Of a DNA stretch of 64,000 nucleotides, positions 42,751 through 52,115 are shown in pieces (within the stretch, counting starts at the first letter, position 1; every line of letters begins with the position of its first letter). The notes under the pieces were generated by a model. That model ran no database searches. It was given only the letters and a program-made list of their open reading frames with translations, and was not told where the DNA came from. A program made the position numbers and the translations under genes. Origin of the DNA: Amycolatopsis deserti (GTDB lineage Bacteria; Actinomycetota; Actinomycetes; Mycobacteriales; Pseudonocardiaceae); the NCBI RefSeq assembly GCF_014653945.1, contig NZ_BNAU01000001.1, positions 868,001-932,000 on the forward strand, given 5' to 3'.

Positions 42751-43913
42751 CCGAACCCGTCCGCATCCCCGCCGACGTCGATATGCACGACCGCGTGCTC
42801 GGCCCGCTCACCGCGCGCCAGCTGGGCATCCTCGCCGCGGCAGGAGCGGCGCTGTACCTGGTGTGGCTCGTGACGCGCGCGTTCCTGCCGATCCCGGTTT
42901 TCGCCGCCTTTGCGGTTCCGGTCGGCGCGGCGTCGGTGATGCTCGCCTTGGGCAAGCGCGACGGTGTCCCGCTGGACAAGCTGCTGATCGCGGCGATCCG
43001 CCAGCGACTCGCTCCGCGTCACCGCGTCGCCGCGCCGGAAGGGGTACGTCCGGCGCCCGCGTGGCTCACCGCGAACGCGGACCAGGGAGCCGGCCGCCGC
43101 AGGCCGACATCCGAGGCCGAACCGGTCTCCCCGTCCGCGCTGCGCCTGCCTGCTGAGGCCGTCACGGAGACCGGCGTGGTGGACCTTGGCGCGGATGGGC
43201 TGGCGGTCGTGGCGGTCGCGAGCACGGTGAATTTCGCGCTCCGGACACCGGCCGAGCAGGAGACGCTGGTCGCCTCGTTCGGGCGGTACCTGCATTCGCT
43301 GACCGCTCCGGTGCAGGTCCTGGTGCGCACCGAGCGCCTGGACCTCTCGGCGCAGGTCGCCGAGCTGCGCGAGCGCGCGGGCGGGCTGCCGCACCCAGCG
43401 CTGGAAGCTGCAGCGGTCGAGCACGCCGACTACCTGGTCCAGCTCGGGCAGGAGACCGATTTGCTGCGGCGGCAGGTGCTGCTCGTGCTGCGCGAACCGC
43501 TCGCGGTAGCCGGTCCGCCGGACGGGCTTGGCGGACCCGGTCCGCTGGCTGCGCTGCGTACGCGCCGCGACCGAACCACCGGACAGGTGGATGCCGCCAC
43601 ACGGCGAGCGGCCGAGTCACGGCTGGTGCGCCGCCTCACCGAAGCGGTGGAGCTGCTGTCCCCGGCCGGGATCACGGTGACCCCGCTCGACGCGGGACAG
43701 GCCACCGCGGTGCTGGCCTCGGCGTGCAACCCCGACAGCCTGCTGCCCCCCTCAGCTGGACTGGCCGGCGCGGACGAGGTCATCACCACCGCCTCCGAGG
43801 TGGCCGATGACGACCCCGGCCGGTGGCGTGCGGATGCACGTGCAGAGGACGAGCCCGCGTGGGATGAGGACGACGACTGGGACTACGAAGACGAGCGAGG
43901 GGAACGGTTCTGA
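42747..43913 (+). CDS. PrgI-family T4SS membrane protein
   Basis: The 388-residue protein begins with VRIPADVDMHDRVLGPLTARQL and two membrane helices (LGILAAAGAALYLVWLVTRA, FAAFAVPVGAASVMLAL), the PrgI/VirB3-like signature. After that comes a soluble domain resembling the N-terminal part of VirB4 proteins (VVDLGADGLAVVAVASTVNF, EQETLVASFGRYLHSLTAPV). The C-terminus is acidic (DEDDDWDYEDERGERF). It overlaps genes on both sides (ATGA and TGATG). It likely anchors the VirB4-like ATPase to the membrane. Confidence 0.82.
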   Translation: MTEPVRIPADVDMHDRVLGPLTARQLGILAAAGAALYLVWLVTRAFLPIPVFAAFAVPVGAASVMLALGKRDGVPLDKLLIAAIRQRLAPRHRVAAPEGVRPAPAWLTANADQGAGRRRPTSEAEPVSPSALRLPAEAVTETGVVDLGADGLAVVAVASTVNFALRTPAEQETLVASFGRYLHSLTAPVQVLVRTERLDLSAQVAELRERAGGLPHPALEAAAVEHADYLVQLGQETDLLRRQVLLVLREPLAVAGPPDGLGGPGPLAALRTRRDRTTGQVDAATRRAAESRLVRRLTEAVELLSPAGITVTPLDAGQATAVLASACNPDSLLPPSAGLAGADEVITTASEVADDDPGRWRADARAEDEPAWDEDDDWDYEDERGERF

Positions 43914-45775
43914 TGAGCCATCGCAACCACCACCGGCCCCGCCAGCCGGCCTCTCCGGCAGCTGCCGCCTTCACACCGGACGCGCTGTCGGTCGGCGCAC
44001 GGCACCTGGAGGTCGGCGGCGAATGGGTCGCCAGCTTCGCCGTCATCGGCTACCCACGCGAGGTGCACCCCGGTTGGCTGGCCCCGCTGCTGACCTACCC
44101 CGGCCGCGTAGACGTCTCCCTGCACGTCGAGCCGATCGACCCGGCCACCGCCGCCGCCCGGCTGAAGAAGCAGCTCGCCAAACTCGAGGCCGGCCGGCGC
44201 CACACGGCCGAGCACGGCCGGCTGTTCGACCCGCATGTCGAGGTCGCCACCGAGGACGCCTACGACCTGTCCTCCCGGGTCGCCCGTGGCGAGGGCAAGC
44301 TGTTCCGCGTCGGGCTGTACCTGACCATTCACGCCACCTCCCAGAGCGCTCTCGCCGAGGAAGTCGCGGCACTGCGGTCGCTGTGCGCCAGCCTGCTGCT
44401 GGACGCCAAGCACACCACCTACCGCAGCCTCCAGGGGTGGGTGTCGACCTTGCCGCTGGGGCTGGACCTGATCGGCATGCGCCGCACCTTCGACACCGCG
44501 GCGTTGTCGGCGGCGTTCCCGTTCACCAGCCCGGACTTGCCCGCGCCTGATCCGACCTCGGTCGCGGCACCGGCGGGGGTGCTCTACGGCTACAACATCG
44601 GCTCCCAGGGGCTGGTGCACTGGGACCGCTTCGGCGAGGGCATGCACAACCACAACTCGGTCATCCTCGGCCGCTCCGGCGCCGGCAAGTCCTATCTGGT
44701 CAAGCTGGAGCTGCTGCGCTCGCTGTACCGGGGCATCGAGGTCGCCGTCGTCGATCCAGAGGACGAGTACGCCCGGCTCGCCGCGGCCGTCGGCGGCGCC
44801 CACCTCCACCTCGGCACACCAGGAGTGCGGCTCAACCCGTTCGACCTGCCCATCCACACACGTCCCGACGGACGACGCAGCGCCCCCAACGACGCGCTCG
44901 TCCGGCGAAGCCTGTTCCTGCACACCGTGATCGAGGTTCTCCTCGGCGGCGAACCGTCGGCCGCCGAGCGCGCCGCGCTGGACCGCGCGATCGCGGCCAC
45001 CTACCAGAGCGTGGGCATCACCGCCGACCCCCGAACCTGGACCCGCCCGTCGCCCGAGCTGCGCACTTTGCGAGATCAGCTCGCGAGCTCGGGGGACGGG
45101 GCCGGCCGCGAGCTCGCGGCGAGATTGCATCCATTCGTCGAGGGCGCGTTCAAGCAGCTCTTCGACGGGCCCAGTACCGTTCAACCCGAGGGACACCTTG
45201 TGGTGTTCAGCCTCCGTGATCTTCCCGACGAGCTGAAAGCGATCGGCACGCTGCTCACGCTCGACGTCATCTGGCGGCGAGTGTCGAACCCAGCGATCCG
45301 CCGACCGCGCATGGTCGCGGTGGACGAGGCATGGCTGCTGCTGCAGGATAAGGCAGGCGCCGAGTTCCTGTTCCGTTCGGCGAAAGCCTTCCGCAAGTAC
45401 TGGGCCGGTTTGACGGTGGCGACCCAGGACGTCGACGACGTCCTCGGCACCGATCTCGGCAAAGCCGTCGTGGCCAACGCGGCCACCCAGATCCTGCTCC
45501 GGCAAGCCCCGCAGGCCATCGACGAGATCGCCCGCACCTTCACCCTTTCCGCCGGAGAACGCCAGTTCCTGCTCGCAGCCGACCGCGGCCAGGGACTGCT
45601 GTCCACCGGAACCCAGCGCGTCGCCTTTCAAAGCGTGGCCTCGCCAACCGAGCACTACCTCATCACCAGCAACCCGGCCGAACTCGCCGAGCAGGACGAC
45701 GACCAGGCTGCGGCGTTCGTCGACCTGGGCCCTCAGCCCGTCGAAGGCGACGAGATCAGCCTCGACGCCGCTTGA
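43913..45775 (+). CDS. VirB4/TraC-like T4SS ATPase
   Basis: The 620-residue protein has a P-loop GRSGAGKS at residues 253-260, Walker B VAVDEAWLLL near 470, and TQDVDDVLGTDLGKAVVANA with a sensor-like region, all typical of conjugation ATPases of the VirB4/TraC class. It powers pilus and channel assembly at the inner membrane. The start overlaps the PrgI-family stop (TGATG). The N-terminal domain usual for VirB4 seems to be shared with the preceding protein. Confidence 0.93.
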   Translation: MSHRNHHRPRQPASPAAAAFTPDALSVGARHLEVGGEWVASFAVIGYPREVHPGWLAPLLTYPGRVDVSLHVEPIDPATAAARLKKQLAKLEAGRRHTAEHGRLFDPHVEVATEDAYDLSSRVARGEGKLFRVGLYLTIHATSQSALAEEVAALRSLCASLLLDAKHTTYRSLQGWVSTLPLGLDLIGMRRTFDTAALSAAFPFTSPDLPAPDPTSVAAPAGVLYGYNIGSQGLVHWDRFGEGMHNHNSVILGRSGAGKSYLVKLELLRSLYRGIEVAVVDPEDEYARLAAAVGGAHLHLGTPGVRLNPFDLPIHTRPDGRRSAPNDALVRRSLFLHTVIEVLLGGEPSAAERAALDRAIAATYQSVGITADPRTWTRPSPELRTLRDQLASSGDGAGRELAARLHPFVEGAFKQLFDGPSTVQPEGHLVVFSLRDLPDELKAIGTLLTLDVIWRRVSNPAIRRPRMVAVDEAWLLLQDKAGAEFLFRSAKAFRKYWAGLTVATQDVDDVLGTDLGKAVVANAATQILLRQAPQAIDEIARTFTLSAGERQFLLAADRGQGLLSTGTQRVAFQSVASPTEHYLITSNPAELAEQDDDQAAAFVDLGPQPVEGDEISLDAA

Positions 45776-45794
45776 CTCTCCGAGGACCAGTCCC

Positions 45795-48305
45795 ATGTGG
45801 ATACCGGCTACGCACCTCGCCGCTACAGATTGGCCTGAGAACTACCTGCGCGACCCTGGCGGCGCGCTGGTCGCACTGCTGGACCAGCTTCGCGACTTCG
45901 CCGCGAATGAAGGCCCAATCGCCCTGCCGGTGCTTGCCGTCCTAACCACGGTAGTGCTGGCCGGGCGGCGGTGGTGGGTGCGACGGTGCCATGAGCGCCT
46001 CGTCGACAACGCGCGTCAGGTCACCGTCCTCGCGCCACCCAGTGTGGACCCCGCCGGCGGCGCCGCCCTGTGGTCCAACCTTGTGGGTCTGCTGCGGCCC
46101 GGCTGGCGACGAGCGCTCACCGGACAGCCGCACGTCGCCTGCGAGTACGTGTTCTCAGAGGCTGGCGTCGCTATCCGCCTGTGGGTGCCCGGCGTCATCC
46201 CACCCGGCCTCGTCGAGCGCGCCATCGAGGCCGCCTGGCCCGGCGCCCACACCCGGGTACGGCCTGCTGAGCCGCCGTTACCCGCTCCACGCGAGGGCGA
46301 GCGTAGGCTCGTGGTCGGCGGCGAGTTACGGCTCGCCCGGCCGGAGGCGCTGCCCATCCGCACGGCCTTCGAGGCCGACCCGATCCGCGCGTTGATCGGT
46401 GCGCCGGTCGGGCTCGGTCGCAACGAGCACGCCTGCGTGCAGATCATGGCCCGGCCGGTCACCGGGCGCCGGGTTCAATGTGCCCGCCGCGCCGCCCGGC
46501 AGGTCCACACCGGCGGCTCGGCGCGCCTGGTCGGCCGCCTGCTGGACACGATCACGCCAGGCGCCCCACGGACCCGGCGATCAGCCGCGACGCGGACGAA
46601 AACTCTGCACAGCGATCCGCAGACCTCGCTGGAGTACGGGGCGCAGAACCGGGCGATCGTCGCCAAGCAGCGCGGCAGCCAGTTCGAGACCGTCGTCCGC
46701 TACGCCGTCGCCACACTTCTCCCCGCCGATGTCGCCGCTGACGAGGTCCGCTCGGCTCGAGAGGTAGCTCGCGGCCGGGCCCACGCCCTCGCAGCCTCCT
46801 TCGCCTCCTACACCGAGCACAACTACTACACTCGGCGCCGGCTCCGCCATCCCGGGCACGTGATCGACTCCAGGCTCCTGACACGGGGCGACCTGCTCTC
46901 GGTGCCCGAGCTGGCCGCAATCGCCCACCTCCCAACCGACGAGGCTATCCCCGGGCTACAGCGCGCCGGAGCCCGTGCTATCGCGCCCCCGCCCGGCATC
47001 GCTGTCCCAGGTCCCGAAGCGAAACCCATCGGCGTCACCGACACCGGCCACGAGCGACCCGTCGCGTTGCGGGTCCCGGACGCCCGGCATCACCTGCACG
47101 TTCTGGGCGCGACCGGCTCCGGGAAGTCGACCTTGCTGGCCACCATGGTCCTGGCCGACGCCGAGGCCGGCCGCGGAACCGTCCTGATCGATCCCAAGGG
47201 CGATCTCGTCACCGACGTCCTGTCTCGGCTGCCTCGCTCTGCGGCCGACCGGGTCGTGCTCTTCGACGCCGACAGCAAGGCGCGCCCACCTTGCCTGAAC
47301 CCGCTGGACGGCGGCGAAACGGACCTGATGGTGGACAACCTGGTGTCCGTCTTCCGCCGGGTCTACTCGGCGTTCTGGGGCCCGCGCACGGACGATGTGA
47401 TGCGCGCGGCCTGCCTGACGCTCCGGATCCAGGAAGGCGTCGCCACCCTCGCGGACCTGCCCAAGCTCCTGGCTGATGAGGCCTTTCGCAGCCGTGTCAC
47501 CGCTGGGATCGCTGATCCCGTCCTGCGCGGCTTCTGGTCCTGGTACGAGGAGCTGACCGACTCGGCCCGCTCGCAGGTCATCAGCCCGTTGATGAACAAG
47601 CTCCGGGCCTTCCTGCTGCGTCCCTTCGTCCGGGCTGCCATCGCGGGAGGACGCTCCACAGTAGACCTAAGGGAGGTGCTCGACGGCGGGATCTGCCTGG
47701 TGCGCATCCCGAAGGGCTCATTGGGGGAGGAGACGACCCGGTTGGTCGGGTCGCTGGTCGTCGCGCGCACCTGGCAAGCCATCACCGGGCGCGCCCGCAT
47801 TCCACAGCGCCGTCGCCGGGACGCGAGCCTCGTAATCGATGAATGCCACAACTTCCTCAACCTGCCGTATCCGATCGAGGACATGCTCGCCGAGGCCCGC
47901 GGCTTCCGAACCTCGATGACGCTGGCACACCAGCACCTCGGTCAGCTTCCCCGCGAACTCCGCGAAGGAATCTCGACCAACGCGCGCAGCAAGATCTTCT
48001 TCAACGCCTCACCGGAAGACGCGCGCGAGCTGGCCCGCCACACCGCGCCACGACTGTCCGACCACGATCTTGCTCACCTCGGCGCCTACCACGCCGCCGC
48101 CCGGCTCGTCCTGAACGGCGAGGAGGCCCAGCCGTTCACCCTTCGGACACAACCACTCCCGCCGGCGGTTCCCGGCCGCGCCCGAGAGGTCCGCGCGGCG
48201 GCGCGCCGCAAGGCGAGCGCGCGAGCAATCGATCCAGCACCGACCGTCTCTCGCCATGACCGGGCGGCGGGTCCTCGGAGCGTGGACCCGCGCCGGAGTG
48301 AATGA
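45795..48305 (+). CDS. VirD4/TraG-like coupling ATPase
   Basis: The 836-residue protein has one N-terminal membrane segment (LPVLAVLTTVVLAGRRWWVR), a P-loop GATGSGKST near residue 438, IDPKGDLVTDVLSRLP, NPLDGGETDLMVDNLVSVFR, and Walker B SLVIDECHNFL near 680. These are marks of type IV coupling proteins that bring the DNA-protein substrate to the channel. It begins 19 bases after the VirB4-like stop, behind GAGGACC. The C-terminal tail is basic and disordered. Confidence 0.92.
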   Translation: MWIPATHLAATDWPENYLRDPGGALVALLDQLRDFAANEGPIALPVLAVLTTVVLAGRRWWVRRCHERLVDNARQVTVLAPPSVDPAGGAALWSNLVGLLRPGWRRALTGQPHVACEYVFSEAGVAIRLWVPGVIPPGLVERAIEAAWPGAHTRVRPAEPPLPAPREGERRLVVGGELRLARPEALPIRTAFEADPIRALIGAPVGLGRNEHACVQIMARPVTGRRVQCARRAARQVHTGGSARLVGRLLDTITPGAPRTRRSAATRTKTLHSDPQTSLEYGAQNRAIVAKQRGSQFETVVRYAVATLLPADVAADEVRSAREVARGRAHALAASFASYTEHNYYTRRRLRHPGHVIDSRLLTRGDLLSVPELAAIAHLPTDEAIPGLQRAGARAIAPPPGIAVPGPEAKPIGVTDTGHERPVALRVPDARHHLHVLGATGSGKSTLLATMVLADAEAGRGTVLIDPKGDLVTDVLSRLPRSAADRVVLFDADSKARPPCLNPLDGGETDLMVDNLVSVFRRVYSAFWGPRTDDVMRAACLTLRIQEGVATLADLPKLLADEAFRSRVTAGIADPVLRGFWSWYEELTDSARSQVISPLMNKLRAFLLRPFVRAAIAGGRSTVDLREVLDGGICLVRIPKGSLGEETTRLVGSLVVARTWQAITGRARIPQRRRRDASLVIDECHNFLNLPYPIEDMLAEARGFRTSMTLAHQHLGQLPRELREGISTNARSKIFFNASPEDARELARHTAPRLSDHDLAHLGAYHAAARLVLNGEEAQPFTLRTQPLPPAVPGRAREVRAAARRKASARAIDPAPTVSRHDRAAGPRSVDPRRSE

Positions 48306-48353
48306 GAACGCGGATTCACCGTCTTCCTTGATCAATCTGGAGGTTCTGCAGCC

Positions 48354-49394
48354 GTGATCACCAATGCCACCAGGCAGCGTTCCCTGCGCGGCCACAAGGC
48401 AAGCCGCCCGAGCCCGCGCGCGGCCAATACCGCCGAACACCAGGCCATGCTCGCGTGGCGGCTAACTCCTCGCGACAAGTGGATCATCCGGATGCTTTGG
48501 GAGCATCGGGTGCTCACGTCGCACCAGGTCACCGCGCTCGCGTTTCCCAGCTTTCGGTCCGGTCGAATGCGGCTGCGCGAGTTGTGGACCTGGGGCGTGG
48601 TCGACCGGTTCCAGCCCTTCGTCACCGTCGGCACGGCCCCCATGCACTACGTCCTCGCACCCGCTGGTGCTACCGTCCTCGCCGCCGAGGACGGCCGGGA
48701 CGTCAAGGAGATGGGATACCGGCACGACCGGGCCTTCGCCGTTGCCCACAGCCTCCGGCTCGCCCACACCGTCGGAGTCAACGAGTGGTTCACCGCCCTG
48801 GTCGAGCGGGCCAGGTACCGGGAGCCCAGCGAGGACGTGGCGCTGACAGCGTGGTGGTCGGAGACCCGCTGCGCCCGTCACTTCGGGGACCTCGTCCGAC
48901 CCGATGGCTATGGCCGCTGGCAGCACGGCGACCGGCAGATCGAATGGTTCCTCGAGTACGACTTCGGCACCGAAGCCCTGGCGAAGCTAGCCGGCAAACT
49001 CTCCGGCTACGCTGCGCTCGCCCAGGCGACCGGCATCACCACCCCCCTGCTGGTCTGGCTGCCCACCTCGAAACGCGAGGCCGCGGCCCGCCGCGTGCTC
49101 GCCCGGGCGTGGCGCGAGCTGGACGAGCCGCACCGTGTGCCGGTCGCGACGGCCGCGGCCGAGCTGCTGAATCCGGAGGCCCCGCACCCCAGCCCCGCCG
49201 ACGAGGTCTGGCTACCCCTGGACCATGCCGCCGACGACGCTCGACGGCGAAAACTGTCCACCTTGCTGGACACCTGGCCCCATGTCGCACCGCCCAGCGA
49301 CAACGGCGGGACGTCGAACGGGCCTACGTCACCGGTCTCGATGCCGCCGCCCTGCCCGATGCCGCCTGGCACGTCGAAGCCTTCCCGGAGATGA
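48354..49394 (+). CDS. Replication-relaxation family protein
   Basis: The 346-residue product matches the replication-relaxation family found in actinobacterial and firmicute mobile elements: LTPRDKWIIRMLWEHRVLTS, a winged-helix segment that ends FPSFRSGRMRLRELWTWG, HDRAFAVAHSLRLAHTVGVN, and IEWFLEYDFGTEALAKLAGK. A role in DNA processing for transfer or replication is inferred from the family and the position after VirD4. GTG 48354 follows CTGGAGG. The C-terminus is Pro/Ser-rich and overlaps the next gene by 4 bases. Confidence 0.85.
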   Translation: MITNATRQRSLRGHKASRPSPRAANTAEHQAMLAWRLTPRDKWIIRMLWEHRVLTSHQVTALAFPSFRSGRMRLRELWTWGVVDRFQPFVTVGTAPMHYVLAPAGATVLAAEDGRDVKEMGYRHDRAFAVAHSLRLAHTVGVNEWFTALVERARYREPSEDVALTAWWSETRCARHFGDLVRPDGYGRWQHGDRQIEWFLEYDFGTEALAKLAGKLSGYAALAQATGITTPLLVWLPTSKREAAARRVLARAWRELDEPHRVPVATAAAELLNPEAPHPSPADEVWLPLDHAADDARRRKLSTLLDTWPHVAPPSDNGGTSNGPTSPVSMPPPCPMPPGTSKPSRR

Positions 49395-50386
49395 CCTCGG
49401 CAGCGAAGGTTGCCGTCCTCGCTGCGGCGACCGTCCTGCTCGTTCCTGTCCTCGTCGCCGCTGCGGGGGCCGGCGTCGTGGCCGCCCTCATCGGCAGCGG
49501 CGGCACCGCTGACTGTGCTCCCGCTGGTTCTGGCCCCACGGTCGGCGTTGCCGGATACGGGCCCGAGCAGATGGCCAACGCGGCCACGATCGTCGCCGTT
49601 GGCAAACAAAAGCAGGTGCCCGAGTACGGGTGGGTCATCGCGGTCGCCGCGGCGATGCAGGAGTCCGGACTGAACAACCTGAATTACGGCGACCGCGACA
49701 GCCTCGGCCTGTTCCAGCAACGACCGTCCCAAGGCTGGGGTTTGCCGGAGCAGATTCTCAACCCCACCTACGCCGCCACCCAGTTCTACAACCACCTGCT
49801 CAAAGTGCCGAACTGGCAGCAGATGAACCTCGCCGCCGCCGCGCAAGCCGTCCAGCGTTCCGCCTACCCGGATGCCTATGCCAAACACGAGCGCGGCGCG
49901 CGCCAAATCGTCGGGGCGCTGCTCGGGGTGACCTGCACGCCTCCCAGCGGCGGCACGGGCGGGCCGCTGCGCACGGAATGGCCACCCGAACAGGCCACCG
50001 AGCCCGACCCCACCAGCAACGGCCGGATCACACCCCGCACCCTGGCACTCGTCCGAGCTCTCCAAGCGGGCGGCATGACCGGCGAAGGTCTCGGTTGCCA
50101 CGAGGCACGACCCGCGAACCCCGACTCCGACCACCCGCAAGGGCGCGCCTGCGACGTCCTGTTCAACCCTGGTGACGCGCGATCGGTGGGCGACGGGTGG
50201 CGGGTGGTGAACTGGCTGATCACCAACCAGGCGGCCCTCGGCGTGCGATACCTGATCTGGCAGGGCCAGTACTGGTCAGCGGACAACCCGGCGTGGGAAC
50301 CGTACCGCTCCAGCGCCTACGGCTGCCCGAACCCGGCGAACGTCACCGGCTGCCATTACGACCATATCCACGTCTCGATGTACTGA
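49391..50386 (+). CDS. Secreted two-domain peptidoglycan hydrolase (VirB1-like)
   Basis: The 331-residue protein starts with a membrane or signal segment (VAVLAAATVLLVPVLVAAAG). Then comes a lysozyme-like domain with catalytic Glu in AAAMQESGLNNL and SLGLFQQRPSQGWG. The C-terminal domain has DSDHPQGRACDVLF and CHYDHIHVSMY, where His/Asp residues resemble a zinc D,D-peptidase. Such proteins open the cell wall for the transfer apparatus. Start ATG 49391 overlaps the preceding stop by 4 bases. It is last in the operon and is followed at once by a hairpin. Confidence 0.9.
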   Translation: MTSAAKVAVLAAATVLLVPVLVAAAGAGVVAALIGSGGTADCAPAGSGPTVGVAGYGPEQMANAATIVAVGKQKQVPEYGWVIAVAAAMQESGLNNLNYGDRDSLGLFQQRPSQGWGLPEQILNPTYAATQFYNHLLKVPNWQQMNLAAAAQAVQRSAYPDAYAKHERGARQIVGALLGVTCTPPSGGTGGPLRTEWPPEQATEPDPTSNGRITPRTLALVRALQAGGMTGEGLGCHEARPANPDSDHPQGRACDVLFNPGDARSVGDGWRVVNWLITNQAALGVRYLIWQGQYWSADNPAWEPYRSSAYGCPNPANVTGCHYDHIHVSMY

Positions 50387-50389
50387 AAA

Positions 50390-50423
50390 GTGGTGCCCCA
50401 ACGGAAAACCGTTGGGGCACCAC
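50390..50423. terminator. Perfect 15-bp hairpin ending the conjugation operon
   Basis: Arms GTGGTGCCCCAACGG (50390-50404) and CCGTTGGGGCACCAC (50409-50423) flank an AAAA loop. It starts three bases after the hydrolase stop and lies 12 bases before the stop of the convergent winged-helix gene. A bidirectional terminator is the clear reading. Confidence 0.85.
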
Positions 50424-50435
50424 GCTGTGAGCAGA

Positions 50436-51134
50436 TCACTTCTTCGATACGTGGCCTTGCTCGGCCGGTGCGAGGGCGAATCGCCGCGGCTTGTCCTTCG
50501 TCCGGACGGCGGTGCCGTCGGCGACCAGCTTGTCGAGTGCGTTGCTCACCGCGCCGGAGGACTTTCCGCCCAGCGCCTTGGCGATCGCGGTCGGTCCGAA
50601 CTCGTCGCCGGGGTGGTCGCGCAGGTAGTCCTCCACCATCCCGCGCAGCGCGCCGGGCGCCAGACGTTCGGCCTGCTTGCTGCCGTCACCATCACCCGCG
50701 CCTGCCGTCCCGGTTTCTGGTTCTTCCGGCGAGACAGGGTCGGTGGGCCTACCTTCGGCAAGTGGCGAAATCGCAACGCTGGCCTCGTCGCCGGCCTCGC
50801 GGCCCTGGACGTCCGGCTCGGTGGGCGCGCTGCCTGTCGTTGGGGTGTCAGCCGTGACGGGCGCGTCCGTGATCGCCCACGAGTCGGGGACGCGCCGGCC
50901 GCGTTCGCCGATGCCGGGGGTGCGGGTGACGCTGCCATCGGCCGCCCAACGGGCGAGGATCTTGCCCGCAGTGGACTTCCCGATCTTCGCCGCGGCGGCC
51001 AAGTCGGTGGCGGTGCTGTGGGGGTTCGCGTGCAGGGCGGCCCACAGCTTGTCCTCAGCGTCGGTGCGGCCCGCCGGTGGGTCGGGTTGCGTGATGGTGT
51101 CGCGGGTTGTGCGGTTGCGGGTCCTGCTGGACAT
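50436..51134 (-). CDS. Protein with two winged-helix domains
   Basis: The 232-residue protein has an N-terminal winged helix (DKLWAALHANPHSTATDLAAAA, KIGKSTAGKILARWAADGSV), an acidic linker, and a C-terminal winged helix from residue 158 (LRGMVEDYLRDHPG, LGGKSSGAVSNALDKL). The second domain is closely similar to residues 27-75 of the MoxR-type ATPase encoded at 54469. DNA binding is very likely. It is convergent with the conjugation operon and may be its regulator. The 183 bases upstream hold CTTCATGAAAG at about 51284, a near palindrome. Confidence 0.75.
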   Translation of the reverse strand: MSSRTRNRTTRDTITQPDPPAGRTDAEDKLWAALHANPHSTATDLAAAAKIGKSTAGKILARWAADGSVTRTPGIGERGRRVPDSWAITDAPVTADTPTTGSAPTEPDVQGREAGDEASVAISPLAEGRPTDPVSPEEPETGTAGAGDGDGSKQAERLAPGALRGMVEDYLRDHPGDEFGPTAIAKALGGKSSGAVSNALDKLVADGTAVRTKDKPRRFALAPAEQGHVSKK

Positions 51135-51317
51135 GACTTCCCTCGATTCACTCGTGTGTGTGAGCAGTGCGGTGGGTCATGCCCCGGCCGGGGCGGTGTA
51201 GCCCCCGGTGCGCGGCCGGTGTGTCTGGGCTACACGACTATGGACGCTTCCTTCACCGGATGAAGTCAAGCGTGGTGTGGAAACTTCATGAAAGTCTCGT
51301 GTGGACGATCGCGGTGC

Positions 51318-52115
51318 TCAGCTGACCAGCGAGTCGTCCTCGGTCGGCGGCGGCGCATAGATGGGGCCGCCGAGGGCTGCGGTGATGCGGCAGCCTAGGG
51401 AATCGGGGCCGTGCACGTCCCAGAAGCCTCGGCAGATGGCTTGTGTACCGATGGGTTTCCCGGTTGCGGGCAAGGTCTCGTGGCAGACGATCCAGCTTCC
51501 CCGCGCCAGCGCCTCGCGGACCATCCCTTCGCGTTGACCGGGATCGAGGTGCATTGGGTTGCCCGGGCGGAAAATGCACGTGCTGCACCGGCTCGACAGC
51601 ACGCGCGGCAGTCCCGTGCGGGCATCGCGGACGTCACCGGGCGAATCCTCGACGCGGACCTGCTGTGACTTGAGTAGCAGGTAGGTTCCGGTCACCGGGT
51701 GCACAGGCTCGCCGGGCCGGTCGCTCTGCCAGATCAGTGGGCAGGGAAGGTCCCGGTGCTGTGGCGCGTGCGGCTGCTCGAGGTTGTAGAACTGACGTGC
51801 CGTCCAGTCGATGTTGATCTCTTGCTGACTGGGGAGCACGATGCGTACCCACCAGTGGTCGCCGCCCGCGCTGTACCGGGTGGACTCGTCGCCGTAGATC
51901 AGGAACACCTCGCCGGCGACCTCGTTCTCCAGCAAGGTTATGGCGAAGGTTTGCGCTACGGACTCGGGGTCCCAGCCGGCCTCGAACGTCATCCTCAGCT
52001 CGCCCTGCGACACGCGTGGGTAGCCTCGCCAGATCCCGATCATTGGCAGCGCTTCGAACTTTTCGATGGCTGCGCGGATGCTGCGGGGTAGCCGCTGCCG
52101 CTCAACGGGTGTCAT
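51318..52115 (-). CDS. Unrecognised protein with C-terminal cysteine cluster
   Basis: The 265-residue protein has an N-terminal domain of unknown type (MIGIWRGYPRVSQGELRMTF). Its C-terminal cysteine set is Cys177 and Cys180 in RCSTCIFRPGNPMHL, Cys211 in WIVCHETLP and Cys228 in AICRGFWD. The spacing C-x2-C...C...C suggests a zinc or Fe-S site; similar tails occur in proteins of actinobacterial mobile elements and phages. Start ATG 52115 overlaps the preceding stop by 4 bases. Confidence 0.6.
   Translation of the reverse strand: MTPVERQRLPRSIRAAIEKFEALPMIGIWRGYPRVSQGELRMTFEAGWDPESVAQTFAITLLENEVAGEVFLIYGDESTRYSAGGDHWWVRIVLPSQQEINIDWTARQFYNLEQPHAPQHRDLPCPLIWQSDRPGEPVHPVTGTYLLLKSQQVRVEDSPGDVRDARTGLPRVLSSRCSTCIFRPGNPMHLDPGQREGMVREALARGSWIVCHETLPATGKPIGTQAICRGFWDVHGPDSLGCRITAALGGPIYAPPPTEDDSLVS

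Noticed and set aside
43883-45796. 637-codon minus-strand frame opposite the VirB4-like gene
   Set aside because: No recognisable domain; the plus strand has P-loop and Walker B motifs and coupled starts.
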